The notes: generated by a model from the sequence alone, not told the origin. A DNA stretch of 64,000 nt from Campylobacter showae (GCF_900573985.1 NZ_UWOK01000001.1:744001-808000); one strand, 5' to 3'; shown: positions 45,989-56,040, counted from the stretch's first letter. Translations and numbers: made by a program.

Positions 45989-47532
45989 ATGCAGATTAAA
46001 GAAATTTGCGACAAATACGGTATAGATGGCGTATATGAGCGTTTTGCTTCATCTTGCGAGGATAAGATTGAAGTCGGATTTTTAGGCGAGTTTTCAAGCG
46101 GTAAGTCAAGCTTGTTAAATTCCCTTTTAGGACAAGATCTGCTAGCGACAGCTAGCAAGCCGACGACTAAAACCGTTGTTAGCGTAGGTTTTGGCGAGGA
46201 GGAGAAGTTTTTTAAGATCGAGGGCGGCTGCGACGAGCAGATTAGCAAGGATGAATTTATCGCGCTTCAAACCCAGAGCGCAGAGTCTCGTCTAAAAGCT
46301 CAAATTCCCGTGGGGGGGGGGACGCTAATAGCCTAAATTTCACCTACATAGATACTCCCGGCGTTTCAAGTCTTGATAAACTTGATTTTGATATCACGTT
46401 TGGTTATTTACCTCGCCTTGAGTGCGCTATCGTTTGCCAAGATATCAATCAAGGTTCGCTAACGCAGTCTATCTTAAATTTTATCTCGCAAAATCCGGAA
46501 ATCCTACCTCACGTCATCTTTGCTATCACCAAAAGCGACTCCAAGTCCGCATACGCAGCGCAAAGGATAAAAGAAGCCGTTTTAAATCAGCTTAGCGAGC
46601 TTTTGGGCGATGCTGATATGCAAGATATCGGAAAGAGGATAGTTTTTACCGACGCTAAAAGCCAAAATTTGGAGTTAAAAGAGCTGATAGACGAGAGATT
46701 TTATAAAAATTTCGAGACGCTAAAATCGGTAAAAGTAGCCAAGCACGAGTTAAAGACCAAAAAAGAGCTTCTAAAGATACTAAAAGACAGACTTGAAAAT
46801 ACGAGCTTTAGTATCGCCGAGCTAGATGCTAAGGCTGCCGATATAAACGCCAAAATCGCAAAGCTAAAAGAAGATATAAACAAACAAAAGTTAAATTTAA
46901 ACGATTATGTAAAAAACCTCGAGATAAAGATAAAAAACGCTGCCGTAAGAAGCGCCGATATGTTAAAGGCAGGCGATGCGAGCGGGTTTAGCGAGGAGAT
47001 AATAAGCATAGTAGAAAGCAACGTTAGCGAGTACTTTAGCGGTCGGCTCCACGTCGATGACGGTCTTATCGATATATCGCATATATCAGAGCTAATAGAA
47101 AAGATAAATTTTAGAAAGCAGATTTTGGATATATTGCCGAGTATATCGGGCGGTATAAGCTCCATGCTGGATAAAGTCGATAACTACCTGATTGCAGTGC
47201 CAAAGCTAATGATAATCACCAAAACAGTTAAATGGGGACTAAGAGGTATTACGATATTTGGCGATACGGTGTCTGATTTTTTCACCGGCAGGAGCTATAA
47301 AAATGCCGTAGACGATATCGCAAATCTCATCGCCGCCGCTACGAAAAAGTACATAGAGGACTTTGCTAACGAGCAAATATTTGCTCCGCTTGAGATAAGC
47401 CTAAACGACGAGCTAGATAGCGCAAACGACGTGCTACGCCTAAAAAAGGAAAACATCGACTCTGTAAATGCGCTAAAAGAACAGCTAAGAAACGATATCT
47501 GGGATCTTGAGCTTGAGGTTACGGGAAGATGA
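45989..47532 (+). CDS. Dynamin-family GTPase, phase-variable (currently out of frame)
   Basis: The first frame (45989-46336) has GTPase motif G1 GEFSSGKSSLLNSLL (residues 33-47) and KPTTKT, then shifts at a run of ten G (46312-46321) and ends after 115 residues. The second frame resumes without a break with DTPG (G3, about residue 122) and TKSD (G4, about 181), then long helices, a hydrophobic stretch near KLMIITKTVKWGLRGITIFG, and a coiled-coil tail. With eleven or eight G the gene encodes one 514-residue protein. Lone G tracts that switch genes on and off are common in Campylobacter. As given, the gene is OFF. Its stop overlaps the next start (ATGA). A sequencing error in the homopolymer is the alternative. 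Confidence 0.85.
46312..46321 (+). repeat. G10 homopolymer (phase-variation tract) within the dynamin gene
   Basis: Ten consecutive G follow CCCGT and precede ACGCTAATA. In the current length the frame runs into TAA at 46334-46336; adding one G joins the two halves as PVGGGDANSLNFTYIDTPG. I noticed no other G or C run this long in the window. Confidence 0.85.
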
Positions 47533-49223
47533 CCCAGCAGTATACTTTTGTTATCTTAGCCATTGCTATCATTGCTGTATTTTTTGTATTTTTGTTTGTC
47601 AAATTTAAAAAAAGAAGCGAAACAATTTTTAGCAATAAAGCCTGCTTGACTTTATCAGATAAGTTTATGAACTTTTATAGCGTACTAAAATCGTTTGGTC
47701 TTAATGAAAGTGAAGTGGCAAAATCGCTTTTGCTACAAGGGGAAAGAATTTCTTTTCTTAGGGATTTAGAGGTGCAGACGCAGAATTTGGAATATGTGCC
47801 TAAGGTTGCCGTTATAGGTTGTTTTAGTGCAGGAAAGTCGAGTTTTATAAATTCTATCGTCGAGCATAAAATATGTCCGATAGATAGCCGGCCCACGACT
47901 GCATCCATTACTAGATTTACTTACGGTAAAAAACTAAAGATAACCGAAGTTACTCAAGAACTCGAAAAAGAGTTGAGCTTAGAGGAATATCAAGATATCT
48001 GCCGTCATCCTAGAGACCGCCAAAGGATAGGCGAGCAAAGGTCGGAGTTTTTATGTGAAGTACCTTACAAAAAGCTTTTTGGAATAGAGATATACGACTC
48101 GCCGGGCTATGATAATCCTATGGATGACGGGCAAGATAGACAGATTGCGTCAAATATCGCTAAAAATAGCGATATCATAATCGTCGTAATAGATATCAAC
48201 GGCGGTACGGCAACCGACAGTCTTTTGCAAGAAATAAAGAAAATCAAAGAGGCTAATCCGAATTTAATATGTTTCGTCGTGGTAAATAGGGCGGATCAAA
48301 AACCGCCTTCTTCTATCGAAAAAGTTAAAAAGGCCGTTTTAGAACTAGGGCTAGCTAAAGATATTTTTGCTTATGCTAGTCTTGACGACAAAAGTCTAGA
48401 GCCTGATATGGTAAAACTAAAAAATAAGTCCAAAAAAGCGATATTTAATGCTATAGATGGCGTAAAGGAGCAAATTTACTTTCATAGAAAAGTAGGTATC
48501 TTTAAAAAAATAGACGACATTCTAGCGGATTTTTTACTTAGTCTAAACCAAACCAAAAAAGCTATCGAAGAACTGTTTGAAGACGATGGAAAATTTTGGT
48601 TGAGCGACAAAGGCTGGAGTAATTTGTCTACAGTGGTTGACAATGCTATGGAACAAATAAGCTCAAATTTACTTTACCGAAAGAACAAAAATAATGCCAA
48701 AAACGACAAAAGGGATTTTTGGGACACCATTACTTTTTCATACTATTACGACTATTATTTTTTTATAAATCCCGATACGGCAAAAGACGAAATGCTAAAT
48801 CTAAAAAGTCATATTCTTAAAAATATAAATAGTAATACTAAGAATACAAGAGGTCTTGATGAACATATAATAAAGGTGCTTGAGGAATTTGCCGAAAGGA
48901 TATCTCATATAAGCCTCAACCCATACTCAGGCATCCATGAGGACGAGTATCTCAATTGTTATTCTAAGGCTATAAGCGAAGCTTCTTTAAAGACTGCTAC
49001 TTATAAAAACGAGCTAAGGATAGCAATAGAAAAAGCCTTGGATGAGTGCGGAGAAGAGCTAAGAAGACACAGCATAAACCGAACCTACGAGAAACACATT
49101 GAGGATATAAAGGATTTTTGCTCGTATATAAGCAAAACTAAAGAGCAAGCAGATAATAAGGCTCAAAAATTTAAACAAAAAGGACAAAAAATACAAAACA
49201 TGAATTTAAAGGAGAAAGTATGA
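47529..49223 (+). CDS. Membrane-anchored dynamin-family GTPase
   Basis: The 564-residue protein starts with one membrane helix (residues about 6-25), then a GTPase domain: G1 GCFSAGKSS (97-105), G2-type RPTTAS, G3 DSPG (190-193) and G4 in the form NRAD (253-256). The C-terminal 270 residues are helical with acidic and lysine-rich segments, as in the stalk of bacterial dynamin-like proteins. ATGA overlap with the genes on both sides implies translational coupling. The anchored form could tether a GTPase complex with the soluble partners at the inner membrane, which is inference. Confidence 0.8.
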   Translation: MTQQYTFVILAIAIIAVFFVFLFVKFKKRSETIFSNKACLTLSDKFMNFYSVLKSFGLNESEVAKSLLLQGERISFLRDLEVQTQNLEYVPKVAVIGCFSAGKSSFINSIVEHKICPIDSRPTTASITRFTYGKKLKITEVTQELEKELSLEEYQDICRHPRDRQRIGEQRSEFLCEVPYKKLFGIEIYDSPGYDNPMDDGQDRQIASNIAKNSDIIIVVIDINGGTATDSLLQEIKKIKEANPNLICFVVVNRADQKPPSSIEKVKKAVLELGLAKDIFAYASLDDKSLEPDMVKLKNKSKKAIFNAIDGVKEQIYFHRKVGIFKKIDDILADFLLSLNQTKKAIEELFEDDGKFWLSDKGWSNLSTVVDNAMEQISSNLLYRKNKNNAKNDKRDFWDTITFSYYYDYYFFINPDTAKDEMLNLKSHILKNINSNTKNTRGLDEHIIKVLEEFAERISHISLNPYSGIHEDEYLNCYSKAISEASLKTATYKNELRIAIEKALDECGEELRRHSINRTYEKHIEDIKDFCSYISKTKEQADNKAQKFKQKGQKIQNMNLKEKV

Positions 49224-50065
49224 GTTTAGAGTCAAACGATTTTTACTATGTAGCAGAAGAGTTGTTGGAGTATTTTTCGTTTTTAAAGGTATTGGAGGAT
49301 GACTATGCGCTTAGTTGCGAGGATGAGTTTATGTACGAAGTTGCACCTTTACGCGAAGAAACAAAGATGTTTATATTATCTTGCGGCTCTGCGGGGATTT
49401 TAAATGCAGATAAAGAGATAAAACAAAAATTTCTTGACGATGTAGCTAAGCTAAGAGGCAAAATTTTAGAGCTTTTAAGCAAGGCTAAGCTGATAGTTGG
49501 CGGATATGTAAGCTTTACTCCGCAAGTGAAAGTCAGAAATTTCGACTCCATACAAAGGGCGTTTGAGGCTATGGCAAGGCTTGTTAGCTCGCAAATTTTG
49601 TTCGAGAAAGACGAGAGCTTTAACGACGAGCAAGGAGAAGTTCTTGCGTGCCGTATAGATGAGGATGTATTTAGAAAAGAATTTTTTGCAGATGGATTTT
49701 TGGGTGTGGTACAAAGGCAAATTTTGTTTAACCATGGCAAAAAATACGATGAAATTTTTACTCTCTTGCTCGGTAAAAATTTAAACGCATTTGTTTTGAC
49801 TTTATTGCAGGATAATTTTTTCGGCCATATTCGCAAAAATAACGAAGACTCGGACGACAACAAGGCCAAAGCCGAGCAAAGAGTTTATGAATATATAAGC
49901 GGAGGATATGACTACCTAAAAAGCTTACTCGAAGAGACGACGGGCGAATACAACAATATAGTCCTAAATATCATAAAGTCCGAAAACGACGAAAACAACA
50001 AATACCTAATTGACAAAATAGACGACGTAATCGATGTTTTAAATAAAAAGGAGAGTAAATGCTAG
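49220..50065 (+). CDS. Dynamin-island accessory protein (unknown)
   Basis: I do not recognise this 281-residue, mostly helical, acidic protein. No nucleotide-binding motif, signal peptide or membrane helix is visible. It overlaps the preceding GTPase gene by four bases and the following one by seven, so it is an integral part of the operon. A role as an adaptor between the GTPases, comparable to the small partner in LeoABC-type loci, is only a guess from position. Confidence 0.7.
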   Translation: MSLESNDFYYVAEELLEYFSFLKVLEDDYALSCEDEFMYEVAPLREETKMFILSCGSAGILNADKEIKQKFLDDVAKLRGKILELLSKAKLIVGGYVSFTPQVKVRNFDSIQRAFEAMARLVSSQILFEKDESFNDEQGEVLACRIDEDVFRKEFFADGFLGVVQRQILFNHGKKYDEIFTLLLGKNLNAFVLTLLQDNFFGHIRKNNEDSDDNKAKAEQRVYEYISGGYDYLKSLLEETTGEYNNIVLNIIKSENDENNKYLIDKIDDVIDVLNKKESKC

Positions 50066-51999
50066 AAAATTTTAATGCTAAAAAACAAAAACTGCTAGAT
50101 GCCTACGCTAGGCTAGCTAAAAGCGGTTTGGTCTTTAGCGACGGCGTGGATGAAAATACGCTAAAGGATAGAGCAAGCAAGCTAGAAAACGAGGAATTTA
50201 TCCTAGCGATCGCAGGCCAGATGAAGGCGGGCAAATCAACGCTTTTAAACGCATTGGTATTTGGCGGCGAGCCTATCTTGCCCGCAGACGATACTCCTTT
50301 GACGGCGAAGATAACCGAGATCCGATATGCAAAGCAACCAAAGCTAAAGGCTAATTTTTATTCAAAAGACGAATGGGAAACGCTAAAAACGTATAAAGAC
50401 GAAAACGGACGAGAGTTTTTTAAAAACGATATAGTGCCTACGATAAAAGATAAAAGCGTAGAGGCAAGAGTCCTTGGAACAAGCAAAGAGGACAAGATAG
50501 AAAATCTAGGCGAGTACGTAGCAAACAAGGGGCTTTATACGCCGTTTGTAAAAACCGTGGAGATATATCACCCAAGCGAAATTTTACGCCAACTGATAGT
50601 AGTCGATACTCCCGGCACTAACGACTCGAATAAATTTCGCTCACAAGTAACCCTGGACTGGATAGGTAGGTGCGACGCGGCTATATACGCGAGCTATGCA
50701 GGAAGGATGCTTGACGAAAATGACTATAAATTTATCACAAACTATCTGCTGCATCTAGCATCGTCAAAGCGCATCATCGCGGTAAATAAAATCGATACCG
50801 CAAATAGCGAAGAGGAAGTAAAAAGCGATCTAGAACGCATCAAACAAGACGATAAATTTAAAGATACTATCTTTAACGACAAGAGTAAATTCGTCCTAAC
50901 CGCCGCGCTGGCCGACGTCATAAAATTTAAAGAAAAAATCGGCAAGCTAGACGAGGATGATGAATTTTACAAGAAAAAGCTAGTCAAAAAAGGCTTTTAC
51001 GAAGATAGCCGCGTAGAAGAGCTAAGGGAGCTAGTAGCTAAAAAGCTCGTAGAAAATAAAGGAGACGATCTTATAGCTTCGCATACGGACTTTATCATGC
51101 AAACCTTTGAAAGAAAGAAAAGAGAGATAGACGATAGACGCGCGAGCCTGCAAAACGCGCTAAACGTAAGCGTAAAGTCAAACGAGGAAATAGAAGCGTC
51201 GATAAAGAAAATAGAGGCAAATATAGAAAAAATCTACCGATGTCAAGACGAGCTGGCCAATAAATTTGATGAACGCATAGCATATATCCAAGACGAAATA
51301 GAAGATGCGACGAAAGATAAATTTGAAAAAGTACGGAAATTTCTCATAGATAAATTACATTCCTATGGCAGTATCAACGACATAAGATACCAAATAGCGT
51401 GGGATGTCAAAAATGCGCTTGAAGATAACGCTATCTTTAAAGAGATAGCTAAAGTCGCCAGAGAAAGTTTGGAAAAAAATATCGAGGCTTTTAAATACGA
51501 AGTTATAGCTAAATTTGGAGAAATTACGGGCTTTGACCAAACTCTCATCGAAAATCGCGTAAATCACAAAACTTTTACTGGCGTAAAAGATATGCAAGAC
51601 CAAGTAAGCGCGCTAGCTATCAGTAACCGCACGGTAGAAAATGCTCTAAGTGATAGTACATGGTTTTGGGAAAGATGGCTTGATACGCAAAAAGGCCAAA
51701 AAAACTACAAGGCAAAGCTAAGTGGTGCGATACAAGATAATCTAGCGCAAATCCAAAACATAGTCAAAGACAAGATAAAAAACGTCGTATCCCAAAATGC
51801 CGACGAGTTTATAAACGGTATAAAAATGGCTATGCGCGAGTGTGAGGAAGAGAATAGAAAGCTATACGAGGAAATAAGCGTCAAAGGGCGGCTAAAATCA
51901 ACCGAAATAGCCGCATTAAAAGAACGTATCAAAGATATCAAACTCGAGCTAGAAGGGCTTGATAAATTTAAAAACGAAATAGAAATGGAGATAAAATAA
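50059..51999 (+). CDS. Dynamin-family GTPase (LeoA-like)
   Basis: The 646-residue protein has a complete GTPase domain: G1 GQMKAGKST (53-61), G2 in ADDTPLTAKITEI, G3 DTPG (183-186) and G4 NKID (243-246). Its order and spacing resemble LeoA-type bacterial dynamins. From about residue 350 it is helical with long charged coiled coils (ASIKKIEANIEKIYRCQDEL) and a final helix LKERIKDIKLELEGLDKF, as expected for a stalk. There is no membrane helix, so membrane contact would be peripheral. The 5' end overlaps the preceding gene and its stop overlaps an ATG (TAATG). Confidence 0.85.
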   Translation: MLENFNAKKQKLLDAYARLAKSGLVFSDGVDENTLKDRASKLENEEFILAIAGQMKAGKSTLLNALVFGGEPILPADDTPLTAKITEIRYAKQPKLKANFYSKDEWETLKTYKDENGREFFKNDIVPTIKDKSVEARVLGTSKEDKIENLGEYVANKGLYTPFVKTVEIYHPSEILRQLIVVDTPGTNDSNKFRSQVTLDWIGRCDAAIYASYAGRMLDENDYKFITNYLLHLASSKRIIAVNKIDTANSEEEVKSDLERIKQDDKFKDTIFNDKSKFVLTAALADVIKFKEKIGKLDEDDEFYKKKLVKKGFYEDSRVEELRELVAKKLVENKGDDLIASHTDFIMQTFERKKREIDDRRASLQNALNVSVKSNEEIEASIKKIEANIEKIYRCQDELANKFDERIAYIQDEIEDATKDKFEKVRKFLIDKLHSYGSINDIRYQIAWDVKNALEDNAIFKEIAKVARESLEKNIEAFKYEVIAKFGEITGFDQTLIENRVNHKTFTGVKDMQDQVSALAISNRTVENALSDSTWFWERWLDTQKGQKNYKAKLSGAIQDNLAQIQNIVKDKIKNVVSQNADEFINGIKMAMRECEEENRKLYEEISVKGRLKSTEIAALKERIKDIKLELEGLDKFKNEIEMEIK

Positions 52000-52010
52000 T
52001 GGAGGAAAGT

Positions 52011-52454
52011 ATGTTAAGTATAGGAAAAATTGCGGCGGTAATTGTAGTGGGCGCGATAGCTTTTTTGGTTGGCAACGCCATAAAGACAAAGAGAGGGCAA
52101 GATAAAAAGCCAGATAAAACAGCCGAGAAAACAACTCAAAAAAGTTCAAATTTAAGCGAACTGGAAGCTAAATTTAAGCGCGACTACGTAAATCAAAAAC
52201 TAAGCGAATACGCAGACGTAAGCGGCGTCGCGGACGAAATCGTAAAAAAGGTCTATCCAAGCTACAAAAAAGACCTAAACAACGCATCGATAAAATGGAC
52301 TGAATTTAACGGTGCGATAAGCGAACTAGAGGAAAGATTAGCTAAATTTGACGGAGGCGGATCGACGCCTCAAAGAAGATTCGTAAATATGCTCTCAAGC
52401 GAGTGCACACCTGAGATAGAAGCATTAATCGCAAAAATCAAGGAGATAAAATGA
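52011..52454 (+). CDS. Single-span membrane protein of the dynamin island
   Basis: I prefer the ATG at 52011, which follows GGAGG at 5 bases, over the ATG at 51999 that overlaps the previous stop. The 147-residue product has one membrane helix (IGKIAAVIVVGAIAFLVGNA), a lysine-rich linker (KTKRGQDKKPDKTAEKTTQK), and a helical domain. No family was recognised. The topology suggests a cytosolic or periplasmic domain held at the membrane, perhaps a docking partner for the GTPases. It overlaps the next gene by four bases. Confidence 0.7.
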   Translation: MLSIGKIAAVIVVGAIAFLVGNAIKTKRGQDKKPDKTAEKTTQKSSNLSELEAKFKRDYVNQKLSEYADVSGVADEIVKKVYPSYKKDLNNASIKWTEFNGAISELEERLAKFDGGGSTPQRRFVNMLSSECTPEIEALIAKIKEIK

Positions 52455-52642
52455 TAGCCCTAGCAATCATCAAAAACAGTAGCTTGTATGTTTATGACGA
52501 GAAAAATCGTCAGCTTTTTACCAGGCCGGCTAGCGGGCTTACGCTGCTCGGATTTACAGCATCAAACGTGAGCGTCGCAAGTAAAACGACTGCATATATC
52601 TATGACGAAAAAGGCAGGCAAATAAGCTCTCGGCCGCTTTGA
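52451..52642 (+). CDS. Tiny two-repeat protein ending the dynamin island
   Basis: A 63-residue protein built of two similar halves: LYVYDEKNRQLFTRP and AYIYDEKGRQISSRP, each preceded by a short beta-like segment. It overlaps the preceding gene (ATGATAG) and is the last gene of the unit. The Y-Y/I-Y-DEK-RQ motif recalls short beta-hairpin repeats. The function is unknown. Confidence 0.65.
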   Translation: MIALAIIKNSSLYVYDEKNRQLFTRPASGLTLLGFTASNVSVASKTTAYIYDEKGRQISSRPL

Positions 52643-52754
52643 ATTTAGTTTTTTTGCGCACCGGTGAGTAAAATTTAGCCCTTTTTCGCTACAATTTGAT
52701 TTTTATAAAAATAAAGGCTTGCGGAAATCCGTTATGCCAATTCAAGGAGAAAAA

Positions 52755-53498
52755 ATGAAATTTAGCGGAAAAAACGTGCTAATCACCGGCGCAAGCCGCG
52801 GTATCGGCGCGCAGATAGCCAAAACTCTAGCACAAATGGGACTAAAAGTCTGGATAAACTACCGCTCAAAGCCTGAAATAGCCGATGCGTTGCAAGCTGA
52901 AATCGTAGCAAACGGCGGACAGGCTGCGGTGGTTAAATTTGACGCGACGGACGAGGATGAGTTTATAAAAGCGATAAATTTGATCGCAGATGCCGACGGC
53001 GAGCTAAGCTACCTCGTAAATAACGCCGGTATCACGAACGACAAGCTCGCGCTTCGTATGAAAACAGAGGATTTTACTAGCGTGATAGGCGCAAATTTGA
53101 CCTCGGCCTTTATTGGATGCCGCGAGGCGCTAAAAGTAATGAGCAAAAAACGCTTCGGCGCCGTAGTAAACGTAGCCTCGATCGTAGGCGAGATGGGCAA
53201 TGCAGGACAAGCTAACTACGCTGCGAGTAAGGGCGGAATGATCGCGATGAACAAAAGCTTCGCCAAAGAGGGCGCGGCGAGAAATATCCGCTTTAACTGC
53301 GTAACACCGGGCTTTATCGAGACTGATATGACGAGCGAGCTAAGCGACGAGATCAAAAAAACCTACAGCGACAACATCCCGCTAAAGCGATTCGGAAGCG
53401 CTAGCGAAGTGGCCGAAGCCGTGGCATTTTTGCTAAGCGATCACGCCAGCTACGTCACGGGCGAGACGTTAAAGATCAATGGCGGACTATATATGTAA
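52755..53498 (+). CDS. fabG: 3-oxoacyl-[ACP] reductase FabG
   Basis: With the ATG at 52755 (CAAGGAGAAAAA upstream) the protein has 247 residues and is a short-chain dehydrogenase reducing 3-ketoacyl-ACP with NADPH. It has VLITGASRGIGAQIAK for cofactor binding, NNAGIT, the catalytic serine in VVNVASIVGEMG and YAASKGG with Tyr and Lys, and the C-terminal VTGETLKINGG. It opens the fatty-acid synthesis cluster. Confidence 0.95.
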   Translation: MKFSGKNVLITGASRGIGAQIAKTLAQMGLKVWINYRSKPEIADALQAEIVANGGQAAVVKFDATDEDEFIKAINLIADADGELSYLVNNAGITNDKLALRMKTEDFTSVIGANLTSAFIGCREALKVMSKKRFGAVVNVASIVGEMGNAGQANYAASKGGMIAMNKSFAKEGAARNIRFNCVTPGFIETDMTSELSDEIKKTYSDNIPLKRFGSASEVAEAVAFLLSDHASYVTGETLKINGGLYM

Positions 53499-53577
53499 GC
53501 GCGTAAATTTGCGTTTTTGCGAAAGTTTAAGCTAAAATATATTAAAATCACGAAATTTTTATTTTTAGGAGAAGAAA

Positions 53578-53811
53578 ATGGCAATATTTGATGATGTAAG
53601 AGACGTAGTAGTCGAGCAACTAAGCGTGGCTCCGGATGCTGTAAAACTTGAGTCTAAGATTATCGAGGATTTGGGTGCGGACTCGCTTGACGTAGTTGAG
53701 CTAGTTATGGCTCTTGAGGAGAAATTTGAGGTAGAGATACCTGATAGCGACGCTGAAAAGCTGATCACTATAAACGACGTCGTAAGCTACATCGAGAAAC
53801 TAAACAAATAA
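53578..53811 (+). CDS. acpP: Acyl carrier protein
   Basis: The 77-residue acidic protein carries the phosphopantetheine serine in [20 protein letters not shown]. It is the carrier in fatty-acid synthesis, and its place between fabG and fabF is classical. The ribosome site TTAGGAGAAGAAA is strong, as expected for a highly expressed gene. Confidence 0.98.
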   Translation: MAIFDDVRDVVVEQLSVAPDAVKLESKIIEDLGADSLDVVELVMALEEKFEVEIPDSDAEKLITINDVVSYIEKLNK

Positions 53812-53830
53812 GTTTTTGCAAGGAGAGATC

Positions 53831-55039
53831 TTGAAAAGAGTCGTAGTAACCGGGATTGGGATGATCAACGCTTTAGGGCTCGACAAAGATAGTTCATTTA
53901 AGGCTATCTGCGAAGGTAAAACCGGCGTAAAAAAGATAACATCTTTTGACGCGAGCGATTTTCCAGTTCAGATTGCTGCCGAGATAACGGACTTTGACCC
54001 GCTTAGCGTGATGGATGCTAAGGAGGTCAAAAAGGTCGACAGATTTATACAGCTTGGATTAAAAGCTGCTAAAGAGGCTATGGCTGACGCAAATTTCGGC
54101 GAATTTGATGCTGAAAATTTCGGCGTTAGCTCTGCTGCCGGCATAGGCGGTTTGCCTAATATCGAAAAAAACTCCAATATCTTGCTTGAAAAAGGCTCGA
54201 GACGTATTTCTCCATTTTTTATACCTTCTGCGCTAGTAAATATGCTAGGCGGCATAGTTTCGATAGAGCACGGCCTAAAAGGGCCCAATATCTCTAGCGT
54301 AACGGCATGTGCGGCATCTACTCACGCCATCATCGAAGCGGCTAAAACTATCATGGTCGGCGAAGCGCAAAAAATGCTAGTCGTAGGCTCCGAGTCTACG
54401 GTTTGCGGCGTAGGTATCGGCGGATTTGCGGCCATGAAGGCACTTTCTACTAGAAACGACGATCCGAAAACGGCATCAAGACCTTTCGATAAAGACAGAG
54501 ACGGCTTTGTTATGGGCGAAGGTAGCGGTGCACTCGTGCTCGAAGAGTATGAAAGCGCTAGGGCTAGAGGGGCTAAAATTTATGCCGAGGTTGTTGGTTT
54601 TGGAGAGAGCGGCGATGCGTATCACATTACTTCGCCTTCGCTTGAGGGACCGCTTTCTGCGATGAAAAAAGCCTTGAAAATGGCTGGAAATTTACAGATC
54701 GACTACATTAATGCACACGGCACCTCGACACCGACCAATGATAAAAACGAAACTGCAGCATTAAAGGCTCTTTTTGGCGGCAATGTACCGCCGGTTAGCT
54801 CTACCAAGGGGCAAACTGGACACTGCCTTGGCGCGGCTGGCGCGATAGAGGCTGTCGTGTCTATAATGGCTATGCAAGAAGGCCTTATACCACCTACGAT
54901 AAACTACGCAACCAAAGACGAGGAATGCGATCTAGACTATGTGCCAAACGTGGCTAGAAAAGCTAAGCTAAACGCCGTTATGAGCAACTCTTTTGGATTC
55001 GGCGGTACGAACGGCTCTATTATATTTAAGAAGATATAA
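53831..55039 (+). CDS. fabF: 3-oxoacyl-[ACP] synthase II FabF (TTG start)
   Basis: The 402-residue condensing enzyme extends acyl-ACP chains. It has the catalytic cysteine in [12 protein letters not shown] and the two histidines in [15 protein letters not shown] and [17 protein letters not shown]. The protein should start [15 protein letters not shown]; the codon there is TTG at 53831, five bases after AGGAG, so I take TTG as the start. Its stop overlaps the accA start. Confidence 0.95.
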   Translation: MKRVVVTGIGMINALGLDKDSSFKAICEGKTGVKKITSFDASDFPVQIAAEITDFDPLSVMDAKEVKKVDRFIQLGLKAAKEAMADANFGEFDAENFGVSSAAGIGGLPNIEKNSNILLEKGSRRISPFFIPSALVNMLGGIVSIEHGLKGPNISSVTACAASTHAIIEAAKTIMVGEAQKMLVVGSESTVCGVGIGGFAAMKALSTRNDDPKTASRPFDKDRDGFVMGEGSGALVLEEYESARARGAKIYAEVVGFGESGDAYHITSPSLEGPLSAMKKALKMAGNLQIDYINAHGTSTPTNDKNETAALKALFGGNVPPVSSTKGQTGHCLGAAGAIEAVVSIMAMQEGLIPPTINYATKDEECDLDYVPNVARKAKLNAVMSNSFGFGGTNGSIIFKKI

Positions 55040-55980
55040 TGGCAAGTTATCTAGACTTTGAACAAGGTATTAAGCAAATAGATGATGACATCGCAAATGC
55101 GAGGATTCGCGGCGATGAACATGCGGTAGAAATTCTAAATAAAAATTTAGAAAAAGAGACCGCTAAAATTTACAAAAATCTTAACGAATTTCAGCGTCTT
55201 GCGTTGGCTCGTCACCCAGATCGCCCTTATGCTATCGACTATATCAAAGGTATGATGAGGGATTACTATGAGCTTCACGGCGATAGAGCGTATCGCGACG
55301 ATGGAGCGATAGTTTGCTTTATCGGCTATATAGGCTCTAAAAAAGTCGTCGTGATAGGCGAGCAAAAGGGCAGAGGAACTAAAAATAAACTAAAAAGAAA
55401 TTTCGGCATGCCTCATCCAGAGGGTTACCGCAAAGCCTTGCGAATAGCCAAGATGGCTGAGAAATTTGGACTTCCTATACTATTTTTGATCGATACTCCA
55501 GGCGCATATCCGGGCGTTGCAGCTGAGGAGCGTGGTCAAAGCGAGGCGATCGCTAGAAATTTATTTGAATTTGCAAATTTAAAAACTCCGATGATAGCCG
55601 TCGTTATAGGCGAGGGCGGAAGCGGCGGAGCACTAGCTATAGGCGTAGCCGACAAGCTAGCTATGATGCGAAATTCAGTTTTTTCGGTTATCTCGCCGGA
55701 GGGTTGTGCGGCTATACTTTGGAATGATCCGTCAAAACAAGAGCAGGCTACAAAGGCGCTAAAAATAACCGCTGACGATCTAAAAAGCTTAAATTTGATA
55801 GACGACGTTATAGAAGAGCCGATAAACGGCGCTCACAGAGATAAAGAAACTGCCGTAAAGGCGCTTGCAAGCTATTTTATAACTGAGCTAGATAAACTTG
55901 AAAAGCTAAAAGTGGATGAGCTTTTAAACGCCAGAATAGCTAAAATCTTATCTGCAGGCGCATTTGAAGAGGGTAAATAG
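55039..55980 (+). CDS. accA: Acetyl-CoA carboxylase carboxyltransferase subunit alpha
   Basis: The 313-residue protein transfers the carboxyl group from biotin to acetyl-CoA together with AccD, the first step of fatty-acid synthesis. Typical motifs are [14 protein letters not shown], the [14 protein letters not shown] region, [34 protein letters not shown] and [12 protein letters not shown]. It overlaps fabF by one base and ends the fab operon. Confidence 0.97.
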   Translation: MASYLDFEQGIKQIDDDIANARIRGDEHAVEILNKNLEKETAKIYKNLNEFQRLALARHPDRPYAIDYIKGMMRDYYELHGDRAYRDDGAIVCFIGYIGSKKVVVIGEQKGRGTKNKLKRNFGMPHPEGYRKALRIAKMAEKFGLPILFLIDTPGAYPGVAAEERGQSEAIARNLFEFANLKTPMIAVVIGEGGSGGALAIGVADKLAMMRNSVFSVISPEGCAAILWNDPSKQEQATKALKITADDLKSLNLIDDVIEEPINGAHRDKETAVKALASYFITELDKLEKLKVDELLNARIAKILSAGAFEEGK

Positions 55981-55997
55981 CGCTAAAAAATAGTACT

Positions 55998-56040
55998 CTT
56001 ACAAAAAGTTGCTTGAACTTTTTGTAAGTTGCTTATTTAT
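55998..56040 (+). terminator. Rho-independent terminator of the fab-accA operon
   Basis: CTTACAAAAAGTT (55998-56010) and AACTTTTTGTAAG (56016-56028) form a perfect 13-bp stem with a GCTTG loop, followed by TTGCTTATTTATTTTT. It lies 18 bases after the accA stop. Confidence 0.85.
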
